Assembly: GCA_035620895.1 (NCBI GenBank)
Contig: DASPFY010000034.1
Span: 1 to 16,131, forward strand
DNA length: 16,131 nucleotides
From: TA-21 sp035620895
GTDB taxonomy: Archaea; Thermoproteota; Nitrososphaeria; Nitrososphaerales; Nitrososphaeraceae
Reading direction: 5' to 3'
The position numbers were made by a program, and so were the translations under genes. Shown one piece after another: positions 1-8,864 of this stretch. The notes beneath the pieces were generated by a model. It was given only the letters and a program-made list of their open reading frames with translations. It was not told where the DNA came from and ran no database searches. Position 1 is the stretch's first letter, and every line of letters starts with the position of its first letter.

Positions 1-140
1 ATTCCTACAACGTTCTTCCAGGTATTGATGGCGTTATACCTGTTGATGTCTATGTACCCGGTTGTCCTCCAAGACCTGAAACACTGATTCAAGGTTGCAT
101 GTTATTGCAGGAAAAAATCAAAAGGTCGAAGATAAGATAA
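1..140 (+). CDS. nuoB: NADH-quinone oxidoreductase subunit B, C-terminal fragment (cut by window edge)
   Basis: Only the last 45 codons are inside the window, read from position 3 to the TAA at 138-140. The peptide contains VDVYVPGCPPRPE followed by TLIQGCMLLQEKI, the conserved C-terminal end of the NuoB/PSST family. The Cys in PGCPPRPE is the last ligand of the [4Fe-4S] cluster N2, which hands electrons to quinone at the NuoB/NuoD interface on the cytoplasmic side. The other cluster cysteines lie upstream of the window. The stop codon directly abuts the ATG of nuoC with no spacer, so the two are co-transcribed and probably translationally coupled. Confidence 0.93.
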   Translation, partial: SYNVLPGIDGVIPVDVYVPGCPPRPETLIQGCMLLQEKIKRSKIR

Positions 141-710
141 ATGATTTCGACCAACCACAATGATTCAGCTAAAGATGATAAAAATTCTGACAGTTTATCT
201 CTTAAGTCAAACGATAATGAAATTCCATTCATTGATCCAAACTCAAAAACAGAAAATTCTTTATATTTGCAAATCGATTCGAAATTTCAAAACAAGATTC
301 GATTAGTCTATTTAAAACCAAGAAGAATGAAAATATATGTTGAACCAAAGAATATTCTTGAAATTGCAAATTTCTTAAAGACTAATATTGGTTTTGATCA
401 CGCTGAATCTGTTTCTGGAACAGATTATCCAGAAGATAATTCAATTGAAGTGGTATATCACTTAAATTCGTACTCGAGGGAAGAAATTTCTCCAATTATT
501 CTAGCGCTATCAACAAAAACAGATCGAGATGAAGCGCGATTACCATCTTTATTGCCTATTTTCAAGAGCGTAGAATATCATGAAAGAGAAACATTTGAGA
601 TGCTTGGTGTCTACTTTGAAGGGCATCCAAGAAATGAGAGATTCTTGTTACCAGAAGACTGGGCGGACATACCTCCTTTGAGAAAAGATTTCCGCATAAA
701 GGGGAGGTAG
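141..710 (+). CDS. nuoC: NADH-quinone oxidoreductase subunit C (30 kDa subunit)
   Basis: 189 aa. This subunit of the peripheral arm packs against NuoD and NuoB and carries no cofactor. The family signature is at residues 148-156 (ERETFEMLG), followed by YFEGHPRNERFLLPEDW and the PLRKDF end typical of the 30 kDa subunit. The usual Asp of the signature (ERExxDMxG) is Glu here. The first ~45 residues are a Ser/Asn/Asp/Lys-rich, apparently disordered extension ahead of the folded domain, which starts around LYLQIDSKFQ. The start is the ATG immediately after the nuoB stop. No strong Shine-Dalgarno is visible, and the next in-frame Met (63) would remove part of the domain, so 141 is preferred. It is a separate gene here, not the NuoCD fusion of enterobacteria. 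Confidence 0.93.
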   Translation: MISTNHNDSAKDDKNSDSLSLKSNDNEIPFIDPNSKTENSLYLQIDSKFQNKIRLVYLKPRRMKIYVEPKNILEIANFLKTNIGFDHAESVSGTDYPEDNSIEVVYHLNSYSREEISPIILALSTKTDRDEARLPSLLPIFKSVEYHERETFEMLGVYFEGHPRNERFLLPEDWADIPPLRKDFRIKGR

Positions 711-722
711 ATGATCTGAAAG

Positions 723-1898
723 ATGACTACAAAGTTCGACAGTGAATTTGAAAAGAAAATAGAAGAGACCACCAAGTTGGGCTTATCTATAGCAAAAGAA
801 TCAACTGAAGACAGATTAATGACTTTAAGTGTAGGTCCGCAACATCCAGGTTCTGGACATTTCAGATTTACTATAAAGGTAGATGGTGATTATATTGTGT
901 ACTGTGATCCTGATCCAGGGTATGTTCATCGGGGTGAGGAAAAAATGTGTGAATATAGAAACTTTATACAAAATATACCTCATCTTGAAAGGCCGGTAAT
1001 CCATGATTCTACAAATATTACCTATTCTTATAGTCTTGCTGTTGAAGAGTTGCTAGGAATAGAAGTCCCAAGAAGAGGTCAGTTTATCAGAGCTATTGCT
1101 TCTGAGCTAAATCGTCAGGTTTACACTCTCTATTGGCTTGCAATATATGGAATATTTTTAGGTCATTCTACAATGTTTATGTGGCCTTCTGGAGACAGAG
1201 AATTATTCATTGATTTATTGACAGCTCTTACAGGTGCTAGGGTTACCCATGCATACAATATTCCAGGAGGTGTAAGAAATGATGCTCCAGAAGGTTTCAA
1301 GGAAAAATGTCTGCAATATGTCAATTATTTTGAGAAAAGGCTAAGAGAATATGAAGATATTTTTTACAATAACCCTCTTTTTAGACAAAGAACTGAAAAT
1401 GTGGGAATTTTGACAAAGGAGGATGCAATAAATCTTGGAGTAACTGGTTCAGTATTAAGAGCATCTGGAGTGCCGTACGACGTAAGAAAAGTTGAACCTT
1501 ATGATATCTATAATGAGATCGATTTCAAGGTTCAGTATATGAAAACTTGTGATTCCTTTGCAAGAGCATATGTACCATTCCTAGATATGAGGGAATCCTG
1601 TCACATCATTAGACAACTGTTAGATAAAATGCCAGAGTCAGGAGAAGTTAGACTAAAACTTCAATCGAATCCAAAAGGGTCATCTGGCGAATCTTACAAG
1701 AGAGTAGAGTCAGGTCGGGGTGCTCTTGGTTATTATATAATAAGTGATGGATCCCCAAGACCATATAGAGTAAAAATATCTGTTGGATCATTTAGGAATA
1801 TACTAGCCCTACCTCATCTATTAATTGGATCAAAGTTAGGTGATATGCCATCTATATATTGGGCATTAAATTATTGGCCTGTGGAGGCAGATAGGTAG
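723..1898 (+). CDS. nuoD: NADH-quinone oxidoreductase subunit D (49 kDa subunit)
   Basis: 391 aa, the usual length. The catalytic 49 kDa subunit forms the quinone-head pocket with NuoB and is related to the large subunit of NiFe hydrogenases without its metal cysteines. Visible family features are VGPQHPGSGHFRF (37-49), GYVHRGEEKM (66-75, the 49 kDa signature), VEELLGIEVPRRGQFIR (107-123), NIPGGVRND (179-187) and GRGALGYYIISDG near the C-terminus. The PGSGH loop replaces the bacterial/mitochondrial HG loop, and the usual pocket tyrosine is not obvious (see findings). A GGGGAGG stretch at 701-707 precedes the ATG at 723. An ATG at 711 hits a stop after one further codon, so it is not used. The gap to nuoC is 12 nt. 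Confidence 0.95.
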   Translation: MTTKFDSEFEKKIEETTKLGLSIAKESTEDRLMTLSVGPQHPGSGHFRFTIKVDGDYIVYCDPDPGYVHRGEEKMCEYRNFIQNIPHLERPVIHDSTNITYSYSLAVEELLGIEVPRRGQFIRAIASELNRQVYTLYWLAIYGIFLGHSTMFMWPSGDRELFIDLLTALTGARVTHAYNIPGGVRNDAPEGFKEKCLQYVNYFEKRLREYEDIFYNNPLFRQRTENVGILTKEDAINLGVTGSVLRASGVPYDVRKVEPYDIYNEIDFKVQYMKTCDSFARAYVPFLDMRESCHIIRQLLDKMPESGEVRLKLQSNPKGSSGESYKRVESGRGALGYYIISDGSPRPYRVKISVGSFRNILALPHLLIGSKLGDMPSIYWALNYWPVEADR

Positions 1899-1901
1899 AA
1901 G

Positions 1902-3161
1902 ATGGCGACAGCACCAAAAGAGTTTAGATTTGGAAATTTTGTTGCTTCCATCATATGGCTTGTTTTCTGGATATTGGTCATCGTAACTTTAGTTGTTTTA
2001 CCAGTAATTTTCATTGTACTCTTTTATCTTCCTCTACCTTATGCAGGAGATGAGGTTCTTACTCCATATCTCTTTTTTTCTATGATGGTAGACCCTACAC
2101 GAACTATTCCGATTATTAATTTCATTATTCACACCGATATATTTAGAGCTGCAATATTTCCAGGGTTTGCATATGGTACAATAATTGCAGCTGCTACTAT
2201 CTTTATTGAAAGAAAATTCTTGGCAAAGATGCAATTAAGGATAGGTCCATACTATGCTGGAAGATTTGAAGGAATATTACAATTGGTAGCAGACGGTTTT
2301 AAATTAATTTCAAAAGAAATCATAATACCTTCTGGTGCTGATAAGCCAATATTTTGGGCAACTCCTGTAATTTTTGTTGCTACTGCTGCAGCTACTACTG
2401 CATTAATACCTGTAGCCCCTGGCTGGGTAGCATCAGATCTTGATGTTGGAATTTTAGCTGTTTTTGCGATATTGGGATTTTTCCCACTTTTAGCTTTGTT
2501 GTTTTCATGGTCCAGCAATAGCAAATATCCCTTCATCGGAGGTTTGCGTGCTCTTCATCAAATGATTGCCTTTGAAATTCCCTTCATTCTTTCAGCCCTT
2601 CCAATTGTTTTATTGGCGGGATCGTTGAACCTAACTGACATGGTAGAATCACAATACGTTTTTTGGTTCTTTGCTGTTGCTCCTCTGAGTGCCTTTGTTT
2701 TTTATATTTCTTCATTGGCAGAATTAGAAAGGGTACCTTTTGATCTTCCAGAAGCCGAAAGTGAGATTGTGGCTGGTTGGTTAACAGAAACATCTGGTAT
2801 GATTTATGGACTGATACAGCTAGGAACCTATCTCAAATTATATGTTCTTGCGGCTCTCTTTGTTGTTCTTTTCTTAGGTGGATGGACTGGTCCACAAATT
2901 TTTCCACAGGAACTAATTCCAAATTACACAGGAGAAAAGATTTACAATGCCACTGTTGCCAATGGAATTTTCTGGTTTACAATAAAGACCTTTGTAATGA
3001 TAATGTTGATATTGCTTCCAAGAGGAATTAATCCAAGAATAAGAATCGACATTCTCCTTCATACAGGTTGGTATAAATTAATAGTTCTTTCTTTCATTAA
3101 CATATTCATTGTATTAACCCTAATATATGGTGGGATAATAACTCCAGGAGGAATACAATAG
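1902..3161 (+). CDS. nuoH: NADH-quinone oxidoreductase subunit H (ND1-like membrane subunit)
   Basis: 419 aa membrane protein that anchors the peripheral arm and lines the quinone channel entrance and the first proton path. Diagnostic blocks are FIERKFLAKMQLRIGP (101-116), LQLVADGFKLISKE (126-139) and AELERVPFDLPEAESEIVAGW (273-293), all hallmark NuoH/ND1 sequences. Multiple hydrophobic segments run to the C-terminus. It is longer than the ~320-350 aa typical of the family. The surplus is mainly at the N-terminus, with a long hydrophobic segment (~15-47) and a loop MMVDPTRTIP (61-70) before the conserved core. Only 3 nt separate it from nuoD. The ATG at 1902 gives the full extension, and no better start is apparent. 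Confidence 0.95.
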   Translation: MATAPKEFRFGNFVASIIWLVFWILVIVTLVVLPVIFIVLFYLPLPYAGDEVLTPYLFFSMMVDPTRTIPIINFIIHTDIFRAAIFPGFAYGTIIAAATIFIERKFLAKMQLRIGPYYAGRFEGILQLVADGFKLISKEIIIPSGADKPIFWATPVIFVATAAATTALIPVAPGWVASDLDVGILAVFAILGFFPLLALLFSWSSNSKYPFIGGLRALHQMIAFEIPFILSALPIVLLAGSLNLTDMVESQYVFWFFAVAPLSAFVFYISSLAELERVPFDLPEAESEIVAGWLTETSGMIYGLIQLGTYLKLYVLAALFVVLFLGGWTGPQIFPQELIPNYTGEKIYNATVANGIFWFTIKTFVMIMLILLPRGINPRIRIDILLHTGWYKLIVLSFINIFIVLTLIYGGIITPGGIQ

Positions 3162-3164
3162 CCT

Positions 3165-3707
3165 ATGACATCACCCTCATCTTCGTCCCCATCTTCGGTT
3201 ATTAAAAAGACCTCTACCGCCTCAGGATTCATTAAAGCAATTGAATCTGGCTCAAAGCATTTGCTTCTCAAAAGATTTACATTAAGATTTCCTGAACAAA
3301 AATTGAAACTTGTCGGTGACGGTTATCAATTCGATCCAAAAAAAGGCGTTGGTATTGCAGGGGCACGTGGTAGGCACATACTCTTTCATGAAAAATGCAC
3401 AGGATGTCAATTATGTGCAATTACTTGCGAAGGTATAGCCGAGGCTATAGCAATGGTGAAAGTAAACGAAAAATGGAAACAAAATAAAAAAGCAATAATG
3501 CCACAAATAGATTATGGTAAGTGTGTATTTTGCGGATTATGTGTAGATGCATGTCCATTCTATGCGTTATTCATGACCGATGATTTTGAATTGGCTTCGT
3601 TTACCAAAGAAAATCTTATTTATACACCAGCTCAACTTGCAGTCAAACCAAAGTACGATGGCACAGTTGAAGTAAAGATTGATGAAAGAGGAGCTTGGCA
3701 TGGTTGA
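3165..3707 (+). CDS. nuoI: NADH-quinone oxidoreductase subunit I (two [4Fe-4S] ferredoxin-like subunit)
   Basis: 180 aa. It carries clusters N6a and N6b, which relay electrons to N2 in NuoB. Two ligand motifs are complete: Cys78, 81, 84 and 88 (CTGCQLCAITC) and Cys120, 123, 126 and 130 (CVFCGLCVDACP). The first motif lacks the proline that normally follows the fourth cysteine (Glu89 instead), while the second keeps it. The N-terminus begins with a Ser/Pro-rich run (residues 2-11). A GGAGG at about 3148-3152, inside the end of nuoH, serves as the likely ribosome binding site for the ATG at 3165. The last 8 nt overlap the start of nuoJ. Confidence 0.95.
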   Translation: MTSPSSSSPSSVIKKTSTASGFIKAIESGSKHLLLKRFTLRFPEQKLKLVGDGYQFDPKKGVGIAGARGRHILFHEKCTGCQLCAITCEGIAEAIAMVKVNEKWKQNKKAIMPQIDYGKCVFCGLCVDACPFYALFMTDDFELASFTKENLIYTPAQLAVKPKYDGTVEVKIDERGAWHG

Positions 3708-4371
3708 TTCTATATTTATAGGATTGTCAGTCTTGACCATAGGTTCTGCATTATTCGCCTTAGAAAGCAGAGAGATAGTTTATGGTGCAATTTCATTAGC
3801 AATAAGTATGCTTGGTATAGCAGGTTTCTTCATATTATTAGATTCTCCTTTTGTTGCAATGTTCCAGATAGCCGTATACGTTGGAGCTGTCGCTGTACTG
3901 GTAATATTCATAGTAATGTTAGTGAGAACACAAGCATTATTTTCTAGTACAGAAGATCGAGGAAGGCAAATTGCAGGAATGATATTTTCAGTTTTAATGA
4001 TGATCGGAATAGGAATAGTTTTGTTAAGCTCAGAATTTTCCAAAGTTGAATCTAATCCGCTATTAGATGAAATGGTTAACAAAATTGGAAATGAAATGTT
4101 AACTTATTATTCTCCCGCTTTTATTTTACTGGCACTAACGTTAGCTGGCTCAATTATTGGAGCATTATCTCTTGCAAGACGTGAAGATCAAAATAGCGAT
4201 ACTGATAATGACTTAGGAGCAGAGGAGTCATTGAAATTTTCAGATAGAGTAGAGGGCTACGGAAATAGCCGTATGACTGAAAATCCTTACGTAGCACAAG
4301 GTGATTTTCTTGGGCGAAAATCCCAAAAAAAAAGTATTTTTACCAAATTGGGACGGTTTAAGATGAAATGA
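3700..4371 (+). CDS. nuoJ: NADH-quinone oxidoreductase subunit J (ND6-like)
   Basis: 223 aa from the chosen ATG at 3700. That start has GAGGAG at 3688-3693 in good position and overlaps the nuoI stop by 8 nt; the TTG/ATG at 3679/3682 would place the start before this site. About five hydrophobic segments span residues 1-160. The conserved ND6 block is FQIAVYVGAVAVLVIFIVML, containing the glycine-bearing broken helix that couples quinone chemistry to pumping. After the last membrane segment comes a polar tail of ~55 residues, rich in Asp, Glu, Ser and Lys, that is not part of the usual family length. The stop TGA overlaps the ATG of nuoK (ATGA), indicating translational coupling. Confidence 0.93.
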   Translation: MVDSIFIGLSVLTIGSALFALESREIVYGAISLAISMLGIAGFFILLDSPFVAMFQIAVYVGAVAVLVIFIVMLVRTQALFSSTEDRGRQIAGMIFSVLMMIGIGIVLLSSEFSKVESNPLLDEMVNKIGNEMLTYYSPAFILLALTLAGSIIGALSLARREDQNSDTDNDLGAEESLKFSDRVEGYGNSRMTENPYVAQGDFLGRKSQKKSIFTKLGRFKMK

Positions 4372-4670
4372 CCGAGCTAATCAATTATCTTACAATTTCT
4401 ACAATCCTTGTTGGAATAGGCGTATACGGGTTAATAGTCAAACGTAATGCCATTAGGATGATCTTCGCAATAGAAATAATCGCTAATGCTGCAAATCTTA
4501 ATCTTATAGCATTTTCGCGCTATCTTGGGGACGTTCAGGGTCAGGTACTGACGTTATTTGCCATTGCTATTGCTGCTGCAGAAGTTGCGGTTGGGCTTGC
4601 TATTGTAATAATCGCTTATAGATTGTACAAAGAGATAGATGTTGCAGAATACAGGAGTCTGCGGGGTTAG
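4368..4670 (+). CDS. nuoK: NADH-quinone oxidoreductase subunit K (ND4L-like)
   Basis: Exactly 100 aa, the standard length, with three hydrophobic segments. The two membrane glutamates needed for proton translocation are at Glu36 (FAIEIIANAANLNLIAF) and Glu72 (AIAAAEVAVGLAIVI), the same positions as in E. coli NuoK. Unlike most of its neighbours it has no extension, which argues that the extensions elsewhere are specific rather than a general drift in length. It begins inside the nuoJ stop codon (ATGA overlap). A 65-nt spacer separates it from nuoM. Confidence 0.95.
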   Translation: MTELINYLTISTILVGIGVYGLIVKRNAIRMIFAIEIIANAANLNLIAFSRYLGDVQGQVLTLFAIAIAAAEVAVGLAIVIIAYRLYKEIDVAEYRSLRG

Positions 4671-4735
4671 TTGTATGTTTTCATGCAATTATCATCAACG
4701 CCTAGTAAGAGGACAAGAAGAGGGGAGCATGTTAA

Positions 4736-6556
4736 ATGGCGTATGAATCATCAGGTGTTCTTATGGCTGCAGTTTTTTTACCTCTATTGTTATCACCAGT
4801 GGCTTATTTTATAGGAAAAAGAAAAGGTGTAGATTCTGTAACTTGGTTTTCCTTTACTGTTTTATTGATTTCAGCAATTTTATTGATTATTCCAGGTATA
4901 AGACTATCTAGTGAAAATCCTATATATCAGGAATCGTATGTATGGAGTCAATTTGGTAATTTTGGTCTAAAACTAGATGGTTTTAGTTCACCATTCGCTG
5001 TGACGATCTATGTTCTTTCAACTATCCTTGTCATTTTTTCAAAACCATACATGATACGAAAGATAGCGGGAGAGTTTGATAATTTGCGTCCTGGTAAAGA
5101 GAATGATGCAAATGGTCAAGACTTCAACATTGGTAGCTATGGCAACATAGATACTAATCGTAATAAAGAAAACGGATACGAATCATCTGCAGATAAAGGT
5201 ATGATGAAACATCAGAATCAAATTTCTAAAAGTTCATTCAGCACTGAACCATATTCAGGTCAAACAATAAATACACAGATGGGATTGTATTTTGCCTTAT
5301 TTCTTACATTTTCTATGGGTATGGTGGGAACAGTTCTTTCCACCAATCTGATAGAATTTTACGTATTTTTTGAATTAATGTTAGTTCCTGCGTTCCTTTT
5401 AATAGCATTATTTGGTTACCAGACAAGAAAAAGAGTTTCATTGATGTTCTTTTTCTGGACACATGTTGGTGCAGTACTTTTGCTTTTGGGTTTATTGGCA
5501 ATGGGTCTTTTTGCAGGTGGATTTGACTTTGATACGATTAAAGCAAATTCGTCAAAAATCCCTTCTGAATGGATGAGTTTAATTATTTTTGCAGTTGTGG
5601 TAGGAATAGCTGTAAAATTAGGCGCTTTTGGATTACATATATGGATCCCACATACTTATGCTGAATCTCCGACACCTATATCTGCTCTAATCGCTGGACC
5701 TATGAGCGGCATAGGTGTTTATGCATTATTGAGAATTTGGATAGATTTGTTAGCCGTGTCTTATTCAGATTATAGTATTTACGTAAACTTGTGGGGAGTA
5801 GTAACAATGATCTTTGGTGGCGCCATGGCATTGATGCAGAACGACATAAAGAAACTTTTAGCTTATTCAAGTATTAGTCATATTGGCTACATTATTTATG
5901 GGTTTGGCAGCGCAAGCATTCTTGGTGTAACTGGTAGTACAATGATGTGGGTTTCTCATGCGCTGGGCGAGACAATATTGTTCATGATGGCCGGTGTCAT
6001 AATAATGAGAACAGGCACAAGAAATATGTCTAATCTAGGTGGAATTGCAGGCAAAATGCCTTACACTGCAACATTGGCAATGATTGGTGTTTTAACAATG
6101 ATAGGAGTACCACCTACAGGAGGATTTATGTCTGAATGGATATTGTTTAACGGTGCATTACAAACTGGGGCGGAAAATATGGATTCTTTCAGGGTAGTAT
6201 TGTTTTCGCTTGCTATTTTATGTACTGTACTTACGGCATCTTATCTTCTGAGGATGTTTAAGTATATATTTTTGGGACCCATGTCTCGAGAATATAATAA
6301 ATTACGTGATTCAAATAGATATGTAATAGCTACTATGGTAGTTATAGCAGCTCTTTCATTGCTAATGGGTGTCTATCCAGATCCGTTAGTTAATCCTGTT
6401 ATTGGATATGCAGAAACAATTTTCTCAGATTCTCCAGATGTTGTTTCTCTGCCAATAACAGATACCACAAAAAATATGGAAATATCAAATATCGAAGGTG
6501 ATGATGGTTTGATTTTAGCAAAAACCAACAAGGACATTGATGGAATGTCCAATTAA
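4736..6556 (+). CDS. nuoM: NADH-quinone oxidoreductase subunit M (ND4-like antiporter-type proton channel)
   Basis: 606 aa. It is one of three antiporter-like channels of the membrane arm (Proton_antipo_M family). Key residues are Glu213 in FYVFFELMLVP (equivalent to E. coli NuoM Glu144) and Lys294 in GIAVKLGAFGLHIWIPHTYAESPTPISALIAG. The NDIKKLLAYSSISHIGYI block follows. The protein is ~100 aa longer than typical. A polar, Asn/Ser/Lys-rich insertion at about residues 112-180 lies between two membrane segments before the Glu helix, and there is a polar C-terminal tail of ~45 residues. GGGGAG at 4722-4727 is the likely ribosome binding site. An ATG at 4729 is out of frame and stops quickly. 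The order K-M-L-N differs from the common K-L-M-N. Confidence 0.94.
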   Translation: MAYESSGVLMAAVFLPLLLSPVAYFIGKRKGVDSVTWFSFTVLLISAILLIIPGIRLSSENPIYQESYVWSQFGNFGLKLDGFSSPFAVTIYVLSTILVIFSKPYMIRKIAGEFDNLRPGKENDANGQDFNIGSYGNIDTNRNKENGYESSADKGMMKHQNQISKSSFSTEPYSGQTINTQMGLYFALFLTFSMGMVGTVLSTNLIEFYVFFELMLVPAFLLIALFGYQTRKRVSLMFFFWTHVGAVLLLLGLLAMGLFAGGFDFDTIKANSSKIPSEWMSLIIFAVVVGIAVKLGAFGLHIWIPHTYAESPTPISALIAGPMSGIGVYALLRIWIDLLAVSYSDYSIYVNLWGVVTMIFGGAMALMQNDIKKLLAYSSISHIGYIIYGFGSASILGVTGSTMMWVSHALGETILFMMAGVIIMRTGTRNMSNLGGIAGKMPYTATLAMIGVLTMIGVPPTGGFMSEWILFNGALQTGAENMDSFRVVLFSLAILCTVLTASYLLRMFKYIFLGPMSREYNKLRDSNRYVIATMVVIAALSLLMGVYPDPLVNPVIGYAETIFSDSPDVVSLPITDTTKNMEISNIEGDDGLILAKTNKDIDGMSN

Positions 6557-6671
6557 TGCCAATGCAATCGATTGTTGGGTTCATACAGACAAAGAGAAAA
6601 AGAAAAGAAATCCTCCGATAATTTCCAAAAATGGAGAACATAAAAAGTACAAAAGGTGAAAAAGAAAAAGA

Positions 6672-8828
6672 ATGGTTGAATCAATTGGATTTGAAGGGAT
6701 AGCGATAAACGCTTGGCTAGTGTGGATAATACCATTTGTAGGCGCTGCATTAATTCCAGCGATTGCTAAGAAATCAAATCATAAAATAACAAATTATTCT
6801 GCTGTTGGTTTTGCATTAATTAGTGCTCTTTTTGCGGCTACCTTGATTCCGATGGTTCTATCGGGAGAAACTCATAGTCAGGTCTCTTGGATATCTGCTT
6901 TGAATATCAAAGCAGGTGTACTGGCAGATCCACTCTCAATAATAATGACAAACCTAGTAGCTTGGGTATCATTTTTGATTATTGTCTACTCTGTAGGATA
7001 CATGCATGGAGATAAAGATATAACACGTTACTGGTTCTGGATGCTTTTCTTTATCGGATCTATGCAGCTAATAGTTCTTTCAGATAATCTACTGATGGTC
7101 TTCTTTGGATGGGAAGGTGTTGGTCTTGCATCTTATGCGTTAATTGGATTTTGGTATTCAGACAAAAAGGAATATTATGTTGGGAAAGAAGGTCACTTTG
7201 TAAAAGGAATTGCAATGTGGGCTTCTCCCACTCATGCGGGAATTAAGGCATTTTTGATGACCAGGGCAGGAGATGTCATGATGCTTTCAGGAATGTTTTT
7301 GATATTCACATATGCTGGAACTTTTGGTTTCAAAGAGTTATTAGAAGATCAGACATGGGCTAATACAATGATGCAACAAAATCTTCTTGTTCCTGCAGCA
7401 GTTTTACTGTTTGGTGGCGCAATAGGAAAATCAGCACAATTTCCATTTAATGAATGGCTTTTAGAAGCTATGACAGGACCATCAGCAGTTTCAGCACTCA
7501 TCCATGCTGCAACAATGGTAAAAGCAGGAGTATTTTTAGTTGCCAGGATAGGTCCTCTCTTCTTTGCACTTGCCGCTTTTAATGTTGCACAATTTTTTGA
7601 AGTAGTTGCATGGGTGGGAGCGATTACTGCATTCCTCCTTGCCACACAAGCAATCGTAAATCCGGAAATCAAAAAAGTATTAGCATATTCCACAGGTTCT
7701 CAGATAGGTTATATGATGATGGCTCTTGGAATCGCAGGACTTTCGACACAGTTTGTGGAAGGTTACACTGCAGGATTCTTTCATCTCATGAGTCATGCAA
7801 TGTTTAAAGCATCTCTTTTCATGGCCGCGGGTGCGATATTACATGTTGTTGGCTCTCGATTTATGACAGATATGGGAGGTTTGAAAAAGAATATGAACAA
7901 GACATTCATTTTTATGCTATTATCAAGTTTGTCACTGGCAGGTGCTCCATTAATAACTTCTGGGTTCTGGAGTAAGGATGCAATATTTGCTGCTTTACTA
8001 GAATCAGGTTCATCGTCTGGAACTGCATTATTCTTTATTGCATTTGTTATTGCAATAATGACCGCTTTTTACACGTTTAGAATGATTGGGATGGTATTCT
8101 TCGGTAAAAAGAGCAAGTACCTTCAAGAATTGGAACAACAACATGGAGGAACTACCAGCGTAGTAAATTCCTCATCGGAGAACAACCAGGTTGATAATCA
8201 TGATAATAAAGAAAGTGAGAAAAATGAAAAGAAAGACATTTCACATGAGAAAGGACCTAAACATCTTCATGAAGTTAGTCCGTTAATGTGGGTACCATTT
8301 GCTGTTTTGGCCGTGGCAACCATAAGTATTGGAGTTGTAGGCTTTTTATTTGAAGATCAGCTCCATCATATCTTTGGAAATTACCTTGAATCGTCATTTG
8401 GAATAGGCACAAATAACAATCCCGAAGAGACTCCCTCTTCAAGTATAAACATCATTGCAATAACTGCTTCTGTTCTTGCATTTGGAATAGGCGCTGGCTT
8501 GGGAACAATATTTTATATAACTAGGTCTAGAGATCCTGCAGTAATATCTCATTCAGGTCTTACTCAGTCTGTATGGAGGTTCTTGTATGACCGATGGTAT
8601 CTTAATTCTCTACTATATTGGGCATTTGTAAAAATACCATTGAAATTTTACAGTATGATATGGAAATATCTTGAAAGCAAGATTGCTCAAGGACTTAATC
8701 CATCAATACAATTTTCAATGATCTTTCTCTCTAAATGTGTAAAGTTTACACAGACAGGAGTTACTCAGACCTATCTTTTTGTATTTGCCGCAGGTATCAT
8801 CATTGTTTTGATGATGTTGTTATTGTAG
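6672..8828 (+). CDS. nuoL: NADH-quinone oxidoreductase subunit L (ND5-like antiporter-type proton channel)
   Basis: 718 aa, the largest membrane-arm subunit. It is recognised by ADPLSIIMTNLVAWVSFLI (85-103), FFGWEGVGLASYALIGFWY (144-162, with the conserved Glu148), GKSAQFPFNEWLLEAMTGPSAVSALIHAATMVKAG (252-286, with Lys253 and Lys284) and PEIKKVLAYSTGSQIGYM. A strongly hydrophilic His/Glu/Lys/Asn-rich insertion spans about 485-535 (HDNKESEKNEKKD region). The C-terminal part should include the long lateral helix and final anchor (last residues FVFAAGIIIVLMMLLL). A GGTGA at 6655-6659 lies 12 nt before the ATG. The 115-nt gap to nuoM contains a TATA-like ATAAAAAG at 6640-6647, so an internal promoter is possible but unproven. 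Confidence 0.94.
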   Translation: MVESIGFEGIAINAWLVWIIPFVGAALIPAIAKKSNHKITNYSAVGFALISALFAATLIPMVLSGETHSQVSWISALNIKAGVLADPLSIIMTNLVAWVSFLIIVYSVGYMHGDKDITRYWFWMLFFIGSMQLIVLSDNLLMVFFGWEGVGLASYALIGFWYSDKKEYYVGKEGHFVKGIAMWASPTHAGIKAFLMTRAGDVMMLSGMFLIFTYAGTFGFKELLEDQTWANTMMQQNLLVPAAVLLFGGAIGKSAQFPFNEWLLEAMTGPSAVSALIHAATMVKAGVFLVARIGPLFFALAAFNVAQFFEVVAWVGAITAFLLATQAIVNPEIKKVLAYSTGSQIGYMMMALGIAGLSTQFVEGYTAGFFHLMSHAMFKASLFMAAGAILHVVGSRFMTDMGGLKKNMNKTFIFMLLSSLSLAGAPLITSGFWSKDAIFAALLESGSSSGTALFFIAFVIAIMTAFYTFRMIGMVFFGKKSKYLQELEQQHGGTTSVVNSSSENNQVDNHDNKESEKNEKKDISHEKGPKHLHEVSPLMWVPFAVLAVATISIGVVGFLFEDQLHHIFGNYLESSFGIGTNNNPEETPSSSINIIAITASVLAFGIGAGLGTIFYITRSRDPAVISHSGLTQSVWRFLYDRWYLNSLLYWAFVKIPLKFYSMIWKYLESKIAQGLNPSIQFSMIFLSKCVKFTQTGVTQTYLFVFAAGIIIVLMMLLL

Positions 8829-8864
8829 GAGAAAATGAAAGAATGGAGGATATGAAAAATCGAA

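Noticed and set aside
6631..6702. 23-codon frame MENIKSTKGEKEKEW... overlapping the nuoL start
   Set aside because: Out of frame with nuoL, Lys/Glu low-complexity from A-rich DNA, no ribosome binding site. Most likely fortuitous.
7349..7693. 114-codon minus-strand open frame inside nuoL
   Set aside because: It lies wholly antisense to a conserved, well-supported coding region and shows no family features; its composition mirrors the sense codons.
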